Positions 51,268-63,400 of a DNA stretch of 64,000 nucleotides are shown in pieces. The DNA comes from Perognathus longimembris pacificus (lineage: Eukaryota > Chordata > Mammalia > Rodentia > Heteromyidae): positions 97,606,880 through 97,670,879 of the forward strand of contig NC_063162.1 of assembly GCF_023159225.1 (NCBI RefSeq), written 5' to 3'. The position numbers and the translations under genes were made by a program. Numbering within the stretch: position 1 is the stretch's first letter; each line of letters starts with the position of its first letter. A model generated the notes under the pieces. It was not told the origin of the DNA. It did no database searches and saw only the letters and a program-made list of their open reading frames with translations.

Positions 51268-54200
51268 GCTCACATCTGGTACTCTACCATTTGAGTCATG
51301 CTTCTAGTCCTAGATACTATTCTTTTCTACAGTACTGAAGTTCAAACTCAAGGCCTGTGCTTGCTAGGTAGGCACTCTGCCACTTGAGCTACTTTTCCAG
51401 CTTCTTATTTTTAAATTGAATCTCACTGCTGCCTTTGGCCAGGCTAGTCTCAAGCTCTCTCCATCCTCTTGCCTCTCCAGGTATCTGGTATTATAGGACT
51501 GCAGCACTACACCTGACTCAAAACTTTCACTTTCCCATAACTGTCATTTTTTTATTTCCCTAGGTTTTTTGCTGTACTGTTTTGCATCTCTGAGTGCATA
51601 ACTCTGTACTTCTTCACCACACCCACATCTTCCTTCTCATTTTGGTTTAATTGTTCTACCTCCAATATCAATCCTTAAAAATAGAGCTGAGCATCTTCAA
51701 TCAGGCTGCATCTTGTTCCTATTTTATGTATTTTCTTGTATAGTTTTCATCATGAGACCCAACAGTGACCTCTTCAGGCTGTCAGCCTAAACTCACTGCC
51801 TTTTTCTCCCCTAGCCATATCTGAAACCTGAACATAATCCCTCTGTGCCATCTCCCGTCATGCTCCAGTCTCCCTTTATGCTCCCCCTACTTCTGCTTTC
51901 TAAGCCTTTCATCACAATCAAGAACCATATCCTGAATTGTTGTTGTTGTTTTTTCCCCATGTCCTAGCTTTCATCACAGTGTTTGGGAAGGACATTTCTG
52001 TCAGCTTTAGTTTGCATCCTTAACCCTGGCCATGCCCCAACTCCAGGCAGAAAGTCTCAGAAACAACCTCAAAGCAAAGCCTTTATCTTTTCCCAAAGAG
52101 ATCTTCTTCCATTGTTCTCATTTTAGTTCCCAGCTACTTTCCATTTGGAGATAAACAGTTCTTAAGGCACTTGCTAGGTTCATCTCCTCTACTGGCACAA
52201 GAGAAGAGACCATTTCCTTGGGTGAAAGACCTTACACACAGTGCCCCAAATGTGTTTTCTTTCTAATAGGAATAAGCCAAAAATTCGATAAAATCAGTGA
52301 TTCCCATCCCTAATCACTTGAGACAAGAATAAATACTGATAACCATGCAATGCCCAAGAATAGTCCTTGTAGAAATGTTAACATTTCGAAAGCTACTCTA
52401 ATTTCAAGCCAGCACAAGAATACTTATTAAGGGTCCAGATACATCACTTAGAAGCTAATCTTCTTAGCTCCTGCTCCATATGGAAAGTACTTAATGTTTT
52501 CTAGCAGCAATATGGTTCTCTTCAGCTATTCACTTCCTCTGAGATCAGTTCCAGATTCTCTTCAAGAGACCTCTGACTTTCCTTCTAAGATCATAGCTAA
52601 ACGCTAGCGTTAAATTGGTAAGAATGCATAATATTTGACCTGACTAATACTAAGAAATGTAATTATTATTTTGTTCTTTGTGTCACAAGTTTTGCCTGAC
52701 ATATGTGAAAGATTTTTATCTGCTGACTGGGGAGAAATTTTTTTTTTTTTTAGGGAGAGCTATTCATTTATAAAATAATTGGTTATTTTTGTTCTCTTAC
52801 CAGTAAACTATTAGAGCAAATCATCTTTTAATAATGTAAAAACCTGCTGTGGGGTTGTTAGACTATGTTTATGGTACAACAATTCTTGCTAATTAAAATG
52901 ATTTTGGCTATAATGAGAGAGATTTGAGTAGCATTATTTACTTAGCTTTTTAAAGAGTGCCAAAATGTACAAGATACAAAAGAAAAGGAGAAGAACAGTG
53001 ATATGAATTGGGAAAAATACTTTCTTATTTTACTTTATTATCTTTAAATAATTTCACAAAGGGGTTACCATACAGCATGTCAGGTTATGAGTACAGTCCA
53101 TATTAACCAATATCAAACCTTTCATCATTCTCCCTCACCCCTCCCATCCCCACCTATCCCCTCGACTAGGGAAAAATACTTTTATACTGTTTTCAAATTA
53201 ATGTGAGCATCTCTGAATTAGAATAGTCCTTAGGCTGAAGAATGGACACCAGTTAAACAATAGGAAGATATATCATCAATGGTCATCAAGTTTCAAGTCC
53301 AAGTCCAATTTAAGCAGTCACATTGGCTAGTTTGGGTCCATTTTTAAGACCTTGTATAATCAACTTTAGAAACATAGAATTCGTGAATTTTTCCCCACCT
53401 TAAAAATCTACCAGTTCTCCAAATCAACAAGTTTATTCTCCCCTCTAGTCATTACTCATTTTCCTTCATGTACATATGAAGTAGCCTCTTCAAAACAACA
53501 GTGATATAAATCGCAGTTGAAGTGTAGTAAGCAGAGTCCTCACTATGCATGTGATCTGCTCATTGAAAAAAGCCTATTTGGAAACCTGTAGTACCAAACT
53601 TTTGCTGGAATCTTGCTCCTTTTACCTTTATTTATTCCAGTGTTTGCTAAATTCAGTGAGGACTAATGTAATTCATAGTGTAAGTGAAGGAATAGATGTG
53701 GGTGTTTGTAAGTGGGACTTTAAAATGTCAATGTTGATAAACATGTAAGGAAAAGTTGAGTTTTTTCCAACAATTGTTACAATGACTTAGCAAAGTTTAG
53801 TAAGACCTAGGCCCCTGGACCTTTTTCTTTTTTTATTTTAGCTTTCTCTTTCTCCTTACCTACCTCCCTCCCTTCCTCCCTCCCTCCCTCCCTCCCTCCC
53901 TCCCTCCCTCCCTCCCTCCCTCCCTCCCTCCCTCCTCCCTTCCTCCCTTTCCTTTCCTTTTTGTGCAGGTCCTGGGGCTTGAACTCGGGGCCTACCTTCT
54001 TTTGCTCAAGGCTAGCACTCCACCACTTGACCCATAGCACTAGTTCTGGCTTTTTTTGAGTAGTTTATTGAAAATAAGAGTCTCACACAGACTTTCCTGC
54101 CTGAGCTGTTTTCAAACCGTGATCCTCAGACCTCATCTTTCTGATTAGCTCAGATTATAGGCATGAACTACCAGTGCCTGAAAAACATAGATTTAAAAAA

Positions 54201-54420
54201 AATAAATAAATATTATATGTATATATTGGATATATACTGGAAATATTTAAATATTAATCCAAGTAAGAAATGCATAATTACATATTAATTATAAAAATAA
54301 TTTTCATTTACTTTACATAAGTGAAGACTGATTTTCATTTATTTTACATAATGTAAAGGGGAGGCCTTTACATTATCTTACACATTCTAAGAGACTGTGT
54401 ATGCCTGTATGTGCTGACAA

Positions 54421-54458
<38 letters not shown>

Positions 54459-57400
54459 GTACATCTGAGTGCTTAAAATTAAGACCTCTCTCTTTCTCGC
54501 AGCTTACTTTCTCACATCTGGCACTCTACTACTTGAACCACACCTCCATTCCACCATTTTGCTGGTCATTGGAGATAGAGATATTTAGACTTTTCTATAT
54601 GAACAAAAAACATAAAATTGTGATACTTCAGGTCTCAGCCTCCCAAGTACCTAGCATAACAGGCATTGGCTATTAAGAATCAACCAAGACTTTTTTTATA
54701 AGTGTAAAATATATTTGAAATGTAAACCAAAAGAAACTATTCCTTGAAATTCAATCAGCATATTGAATGAACAGTTAATCTGTTACATATTTTTAACTGA
54801 ATAGGTTATGCCATTGACTGTGAAGTTCAGAAAAATTACTCAAAGTAACACACATGCATAGCCCAGCATCTAGGTGCATGCTTGTGGTACCAGCACTCAG
54901 AAGTTAGGGTCAGGAAACGCATGAGTTTCAGAAAGCCAAGTACTCAGAATGACCCCACCAAAAAAAAAAGGGGGGGGGGAGAGGAAAAAAGAAAGGAAAA
55001 AAAGAATCAGCATCAGTACTTATAACCCAAAGTGCCAACTTATCCAGCAATTGCTGAAGAAATATTAACAGTCTGTATTAACAGCCTGTATTCAATGGAA
55101 AATATACCTGAACCTCCTTTTCCTAGTTATAAAAAGATATTCATGCAGAACAATGCTTTATGTCTCCTGCTCAACAAAGTAAAAGGAAAATATGTATAGA
55201 CCCAACTATTTTTTAATTTACTATCTATTTATTTTTGCTTTTTTTTTTTTACAGAATTTCTATAAAACTGAACTGAACAAGGAAGAAATGTATATACGCT
55301 ACATCCACAAACTCTATGATTTGCATCTCAAGGCACAGAACTTTACAGGTAATTCTGTCTTCAGCTGAGACTAGGGGATGTGGGCTACATATGGGTGTTA
55401 TTAAACATGATGTCTCCTCTGTTTTATGTAATTAGCGCTGAGATTGAAGTATCTCTGTTTTTTTAAAACTGAAATCTATTTTTCTTTGTACCTTACTAAG
55501 TACCTTAATTTTTTACTTTACCACTTTACATAATTTTTTTGAGGATACCTTTGGGATTACAAAAATTCACACCTAACTTTTTATAGTCTTAGCTAGTGAT
55601 TTACTTCAAGTTCAATATGGGAATTTTACAACCATGAAAATTCCAATATCCTCCCTACTTTGTGTTTCCCTTGCTACCTGTATCCCATATTGCCACATCT
55701 ACCCATATTGAAAATTACTAAACAATGCCATAATTTTTTCTGTCTTCATTCATGCTGATCTTAGCTTTATTTTTTTCTTTTTTTAAACTAAGTTTTCTCT
55801 GGTTGGCTTGGCTTTTTTTTTTCTTTTTTTAAACTAAGTTTTCTCTGGTCCATGCTGATCTTAAAGAATTTAAAAATGCTTTTTTTATGTTCACTCAGAT
55901 ATTGAGCACTTGGGTTAATCATTCTCCATTTCTTTCTGCCTGAAGACCATGATTTAGTAATTCTCTTAGAGCAAACCCAGTGGTAAAGAATACTCCTACT
56001 TTTCCTTTGTCTCAGAATGTCTTTTTTGCACCTTTGTAATAGTTAGCTTTCTGTTACTATAAGACCATGGCTGTTATAATCAATTTGTAAAGAAAGAATG
56101 ACTTATTTTGGCCCATAATTTTAGAGTTTACAGTCCCTGATTGTTTCATCAATCAGGGAGTTTAGGTAGCATATGATGGCAGAGAGCTCATGGTAAAGCA
56201 AAACCATTCATGCCATGGTCAGGACACATGAGAAAGGAAAAGGAAAGGTTCCCACAATTTCCTTTCAGCAGCCTCAAGTGGCCTGAAACTTTCCGCCAGC
56301 CCTGTCTCTTAAAGTTCCTACCACTTCCCAATCCTACCAGAGTGGGGACTGAGACTTTATTTAACACATCAGATTTAGGGAGCTATTCCAGATTTAAATA
56401 TGGCAGACTATCATCCCTAAAAGGTACTTGCCAAATGCAAGATTCTAGGTTATCAATTCTTCTGTTTTGATACTTTAAAATTTTTGTTCCACTGTCTTCT
56501 GTACTCCATAGTTGTTTTTTTTTATGAGAAATGTGTAATCATATGCATTAATCTATGGTAGAGTGTGCCTGTTTTCTGCTTGCCTTCAAGAATGTATCTT
56601 TGATGGGGCTGGGGATATGGCCTAGTGGCAAGAGTGCTTGCCTCATATACATGAGGCCCTGGGTTCGATTCCCCAGCACCACATATACAGAAAATGGCCA
56701 GAAGTGGCGCTGTGGCTCAAGTGACAGAGTGCTAGCCTTGAGCAAAAGGAAGCCAGGGACAGTGCTCAGGCCCTGAGTCCAAGGCCCAGGACTGGCCAAA
56801 AAAAAAAAAAAAGAATTTATCTTTGGGGCCAGGCACCAGTGGCTCACGCCTATAATCTTTGTTACTCAGAGGGCTAAGATCTGAGAATCATGGTTTGAAG
56901 CCAACCTTGGCAGGAAAAGTCTGTGAGAGTTTTAATATCCAAATACCTACTTTAAAAATAAATAAATAAAAGCTGGAAGTAGATCTGTTGTAGCTCAAAA
57001 AACAAATCACCAGGGACAATGCCCAGGCCTTGTATTCAAGCCCCAGAACCAATAAAATTCATTGGTTTGATTATTATATGTACTGGCATTGTTTCTTTCC
57101 TTCAAGTTTAACCTGTTCAGGTTTGCAAACCCTGTTTGGGTTTTTCAATATGATTTTCACCCCAGTCCCTCTCTTTTGGGACTACAATGGCCTGTATAGT
57201 CTTTTAAAAATTTTTAATATTAGCTGATATTTTTAATATTTTTGTTATGTTTAATAAGTACAGGGGCTGGGGATATAGCCTAGTGGCAAGAGTGCCTGCC
57301 TCGGATACACGAGGCCCTAGGTTCGATTCCCCAGCACCACATATACAGAAAACGGCCAGAAGCGGCGCTGTGGCTCAAGTGGCAGAGTGCTAGCCTTGAG

Positions 57401-60400
57401 CGGGAAGAAGCCAGGGACAGTGCTCAGGCCCTGAGTCCAAGGCCCAGGACTGGCCAAAAAATAAAAAATAAAAAATAAAAAAGAATAAGTATAATATTTG
57501 TCTCATAGGTTCCAGGGGTTCTGTTCATTTTCTCTCCAGCTTTTTCTATTATTCAGACTGGATAATTTCTACTGATTCATATTTAAGTCTGTTGGTTGTC
57601 TTCTGTCATCTCTAGTAAATCAGTAAAATTTTTGTTTTTGTTATTGAATCATCCACTTCTAAGTTTCCCATTTGGTTGTTTTCTTTTTATAGCTTCAATT
57701 TCATTACAAAGAATTTCTGTCTTTTCAAAATTGTTCACATCTACTACATGGAACATGGTTATAATAGCTACTGCGTAGTCTGTGTCGACAATTCCAATGT
57801 GTGAGTCATCTTTGGGTTGGCATCTGTTAATTGCCTTTTCCTTTTGAGAGTTATTTAGCTTCCTGGTTTCTTGAATGTCAAGTAATTATGGATTACAACC
57901 TGGACCGTTTGAGTGTTATGTTATCAGTCTCTAGATTCTGTTAACAAATCTTCCAGAGAATGTTGACTTGACTCTTTTACTTTTAACAATAAATCCAGTT
58001 AGATTCAAACTTCAAGTCCTGTACCACCTTTTACTGTCAGCTTGCGATTCTACTGTCAGCTTGGCTCTGAAGTCAAGGCTAGATCTTCTTCATGATTTGA
58101 TGTGCTTGCCGAATGTGGTCTGCTGAGGGCTAAGTAGGGGGCACAGCACCTTCAGTGACTGCTACCAGTGCCATTTCTCTCCCTTCCACCACTGCCCACA
58201 ACTCTACCTGGGATCCACTCAGGGAGAAACCAGAGAAGAAAATAACTGTATCCTATATGAGCCCTAGAGCTAGTTTCTGGACTAGAAGAGTTTTTGTTAG
58301 ATCTTTTATAGTCTCATTTCTTTTTTTTTTTTTTTCAATACTTTGCTAATTCCTTTATTCTTTTTCATTTTTTTTTCTCAAATTTTTATTATCAAACTGA
58401 CGTACAGAGAGGTTACAGTATCATACGTTGGGCATTGGATACATTTCTTGTACTGTTTGTTGCCTTGTCCCTCATGCCCCCCTCCCTCCCCCCCTTTCCC
58501 TCCCCCCTATAGTCTTATTTCTATTTGCAGTTTCAGGTGATAGAAAACTTTAAGGCCAGAGATAATCAGGCAAAAAAAAAAAATACAAACAAACAACTCA
58601 ACACTTTATTCTCTGAAGTGTTGGTTTTCCTACTGAGTCATGTTTATTTTGGGGTCTACTCCAGTGTTCACCTTGTATATTCTGTCAAGAGTATTTAATT
58701 GTAATCACTGGAGAGAGAGAGTAGAATGTACTTACTACATCCCAACCAGAGCCCTTTCACTGGCTTGAGGAATTGTGATGATAGGCTTTTGCCACACTAC
58801 TCTACCACAGAAATCATTTCTGTAATGGCTCCCAGAATTTAAATCTGCCTCTAGCTCCATGATCTCAGTAGCATCACAGTTTGCTGTGTAGAGACTATGA
58901 TACTGTCCACAACCATAACTCTTCCTAACTTCTGCCCAGTAGTTGTTCCTGAGATTCTACAGAATCTCAGATTTTATTTCCTAAAAGTCTCACAAAACCA
59001 TTTCTGTTTATTGTTCCCACTTTTACTGCCTCAGTGAAGCTTTCATGGTCTCTTGTCTGAATTCCCTCCTAACTGTTACTTGTTTTTCGAGCAGGGGTCA
59101 GCAAACTACAACCTTCAGGCCAACCACCTGCTTCTTATTATTAGAACTCAGCTGTGCTCACTCATGTATTGTCTATGGGTACTTCTGTGCCATAGAGGAA
59201 AAACAGAATGGTTGCAACCAGCCTAAAATAACTACAGTCTTACAATGAGCCTAGTTATGTAGTGTCTGGACCTTTAAGAGAAAGTCCCTGATTCCTTCTC
59301 TAGATATAACTATATTGTCAGTGTATGTATTCCACAAAGCCTGTCATATTGTATCAATATGTGTCCATTCAACTTTATGTGTACAACCTTACCAGTTGTA
59401 CTATATACCTTCTTTCCATACCTTCTTTCTCAGGACCAGCTCTTTTATAGCTTTTCCTCGAAGTCTTCCCCTTCTTGCTAGTTGCTTCTTTTTCTTTTCC
59501 TCATAGCTGTACAGCTACTACCCTTCACCTTTCACCTGCTCTGAAGTGACCTTTCCATCTCTTTTTTCTCATTATATTTTCTCTAATTTCCATGAAAGCA
59601 CTTATTACATAATTTCTATTAGCTATATTTTATCTAAGATGTATGTATGTGTGTGCACTATGCATGCATATGTTTGTGTAGGTAGAAAGACAAATAGATA
59701 ATTTCCTTGGGGCTGGGAATACGGCCTAGTGGCAAGAGTGCTTGCCTCGTACACATGAGGCCCTGGGTTCGATTCCTCAGCACCACATATACAGAAAATG
59801 GCCAGAAGTGGCGCTGTGGCTCAAGTGGCAGAGTGCTAACCTTGAGCAAAAAAGAAGCCAGGGACAGTGCTCAGGCCCTGAGTTCACGGCCTAGGATTGG
59901 CCAAAAAAAAAAAAAGATAATTTCCTGTAAAAGGGTAAGTTTCTGAGGAGAGAAATAATATTTTCGAGTTCTCAGTTTTCTAGTCAGATTTTTTGGAAAT
60001 AGTACCTAGAAATGTGAGATCTAAGTAAATTTATCAGTAATGAATTCAGTCATTAATTAAATTTTCACACCTAGTAGCCAATTTTCCCTCAATCTTGATA
60101 AATCCTAAATCAACAAGGAAACAACCTAGTAGGCTTATTTCATTTTATAGAGCATAAAATAAGAAATGAGAGAGGAACCAAGGACAGGCTATTCCAAATA
60201 TGGAAAAAGATATATTTTGGTCCTCTGAAACAAAGTCTAGATTTATCTGATAGTTTACAAATTGATCTCTTTATTTACTCAGCATACAGTTTTATGTCCC
60301 CAAAATCCTAAGTAATAAGTTGTTTCGTCTTATGACATTTGTTTCCTCTCCTATGTTCTCATTTGTGTGTGTGTGTGTGTGTATCTGTTGTTGAAAAAAG

Positions 60401-63400
60401 TGAAAAGGATGGGAAAACTTTTTTACTTTATGAAGTGAGTTAACCATTTGCTGGCCTTCTATAATATTTTCAACCATCTCCGCTCTCCTATTTCCTTCTT
60501 TCATGAATGTCCTCACTACATACAGCTCAAAATAGTGCAATGTCTCATATTTAATTTGGGATTGGTGATTTATGCTTAAAATGCTACACTTTTTTAAAAG
60601 GTCCTCCAGAAATCCTTCTTCCACATATTTGGAATAATAAACATAAAGTAGTACCGTGGACATGTACAACTTACTAATTTGCTCAAAATCAGTATCACAG
60701 CTCATCGTATATTTGCTTTCATTTAACAAAATCTTTCCACAGACTCCTCTACACAAACCACATGTCTCAGATAAATGCTCATTTTCCCAAATCACGTTCT
60801 GAAATGGTTGTTATTTGTCTTCATCTTTCTCCCATGTCACCATTTAGTTATTTGTCAGCTTCTCTGGAAACCTGCCAGACTCGCAAGGGGCAGCTCGCCC
60901 ACATCTGCCATCCCAAACATCCCTGGGCCTTCCAAGGACAAGCATTTTTGGAAAACCATTATTTTGAACTGGAAATCTTTATTGCTCTTTCTTTTTAAAA
61001 ATGTTAGTAGAATATGCACTAAAACAACACCATAGCCACTTTTAAGTATACAGCTCAGTGCTTTAAAAAAAAAACATCTAAATTGGTGTAACCATTACAA
61101 TGCACCATCTACCTCCAGAACTTGTTCGTCTTCCCAAACTGGAAACTGCCTCTGCCCCCTGACCTGGCTGCCCCATCATACTCTGTATGATCAATCATGA
61201 TCAATCATGATCAATCACGCCTGTGGGGCGAGAACTAGGGAAAGGGGACTGCTTTGTCTTCTTAATCCTGTGAAATGACTGCTTAATTTCTAGATTCTTT
61301 TGAGTGCACAGTTGCTGAGGGGAGACACAAAAGAAATTTAAGAGATGTGCCTAGATCTTACTTGAGAAGGGCTTGGAGAAATAAGCTGGAGAGCAGGTGT
61401 GAATCAGCATGGTCTATGAGGGAAGCAGAGGACAGGAAGAAAGTATGTAGGAGGGAGCAAAGACACATGGGAGGGGTTTTTTTTCTGTGGTTCTTTGTTG
61501 TTTTTTTTTAGGTTTTCCACATTGGTTACAAAAATAGGCAGGAAATTAAACAAGAGGACTTCCTCTTAGATATTAGAGAAAGATAGAAGGCTATTCAAAA
61601 GATGGCACAGCTCTGATGATCTGGTTTTTGTAGTTCTTGTAGAGTTTTCCATGGGGACCTCTGTTATGGGGCTTTAGCAGTTTCCTCATCTACCAGGTAG
61701 CTGACACTTTCACCATATAGTCTCTCTGTTCCTCTGATGTTCAGTCCCCACAAGGAGTGCAGCAGAAGGCATCCCCATCTCTGTGGGCAACTTTCTTGTG
61801 CCCAGATGTCTGTGGATCAGTATGCGTTTAACTTACTTCCTTAACAGCTGATGATAGAACCCAGGGCTCCAACTATAAGAGCTGGAGGTCCAGCAGCTTC
61901 TGAGAATTCTTTCTTGGGAGGGCAAGGGGCTGGTACTGGGGTTTGAACACACGGCCTCATGCTCTTGCTTGCCTTTTCACTCAAGACTGCCACTTGATCC
62001 ACACCTCCACACTTGTTGCTGGAGATTTATGAGACTCATAGATTCATGTGGCTTCAATCCTTCATGTAGATTCAGTCCTCATATCTCAGCCTCCTAAGTA
62101 GGTAGGATTACGGGCATGAGCCTCTGTACCCAACTTCTTAAAAGCAACTTAAGCTACTTCTTCTTACCTAAACTATGTAGAAGGAGAGATTGGTAGAACT
62201 AGATAATGAGCAATTGTCTCTCTCTTAGGAAGCCTAAATTTATTGTTTTAGCTACTGAGAGTTATTTACTGGTTTTGATAAGGAGGGTAACATGACTATT
62301 GGCATTAAAAGAAGATTCTGTTGATAATAGTGTACAAGTAAAGGGAGAGACATGAGAAACTGCTGGTTGGTTGGGAAAGCATTGGAAAAATAATCAAAGG
62401 CAGGTGATTATTGTAGTTCACTGATGGTAATTATCAAGAGTCCCTTGTCTTGTGGGAGTTCTTTTCTTACCAGGTAAGATCAAAGCAATAAGTATCCTGG
62501 TCTTTCTTATTTCACTATTTTATATGTAGTGATGGACAAATGATAATAGTATTTGAACTGAACACAGTACTTTAGAACTTTCTATGTAGTTATGCTTAAG
62601 ACAGATCAATGAAGATTTGCTCTGTACTGATACTATGTTAAGAGCTAATCTTGAATCTTTTAAGAGGCATATGGTGTTATAGTTACATGGATTTTAATAA
62701 TATAAGGCTTGGTTGATTTTCTTCAGTTTTAGGAAATGGGTTGACAATAACAGTGTCAATGGAAAAAAAATAGTCCTTTATCAGTGGCAATGAATTCTGC
62801 ATTTCATTCTCAATCTGTTTGCCCAGATTTATTTGCAGAATGTCAAGTAGTCTATGAAATTTCACTGCCTGTTACCTGAGCTTAAGTCCCCAAGCTACCA
62901 TTTCTCCTTGTCTGTGTACAGAAAATCAACCTGTTGTTTATTTCTCTAGGAAATCCAGCTACCCCGAGCATGTAATGATTTCAGTAGCCTTGCTGAAATC
63001 TGTGAGTTCAACCAGGAGAGTCTGCTCACACAGCCCACATATTTGCTTGCCCTCCTCTGATTTTCCTTCCCACTCTTCCACCATCTCCTCCCTAGACTAA
63101 TGGAAGATGGTTTCCCTTTTCTTTCTTGCTTTTGTTTGGGAAAGAGGGCAGGGATTTTGTTTTTGTTTTTCACTCAGCTTCTCTGGCTTCTTCGAACTCT
63201 TGCTATATCCTCCAATACCAGTTGAAAACTTTTTAACCCTTTATTTCACTGAAGAATTTAGGTGCTGTTAATTTTTATTTGTTTACTAAATATTTCCTAT
63301 TCAGTGTCTCATAGTGCCTAAGGAGTTTGCTTATGAATTTTTCTAGCAAACAGAGGCATGCCCCCACATGTATTTTTGAGCCCGATACAATAAGATATCC

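Larger units (their letters stand above)
49933..55254 (+). other. DOCK4: DOCK4 intron between exons 11 and 12
   Basis: The 5.3-kb intron contains a TTGG run (49996-50011), a TG repeat (51060-51095), a block of minus-strand ID, Geo and B1-like pieces (about 51110-51520), a minus-strand L1-like 3' end with TSDs (53024-53168), a CCCT array attached to a minus-strand B1-Geo (53859-54180), an AC repeat with a partial SINE (54422-54670) and a B1-like element (54840-54985). 50020-51050 and 51530-53000 are unassigned. Confidence 0.78.

Noticed and set aside
56603..56776. Repeated small proteins such as GIRPSGKSACL...PWVRFPSTTYTENGQK
   Set aside because: These are translations of the IDL-Geo SINE, recurring at 12215, 56555 and 59707 and in reverse at 6941, 22043, 56548 and 59658.
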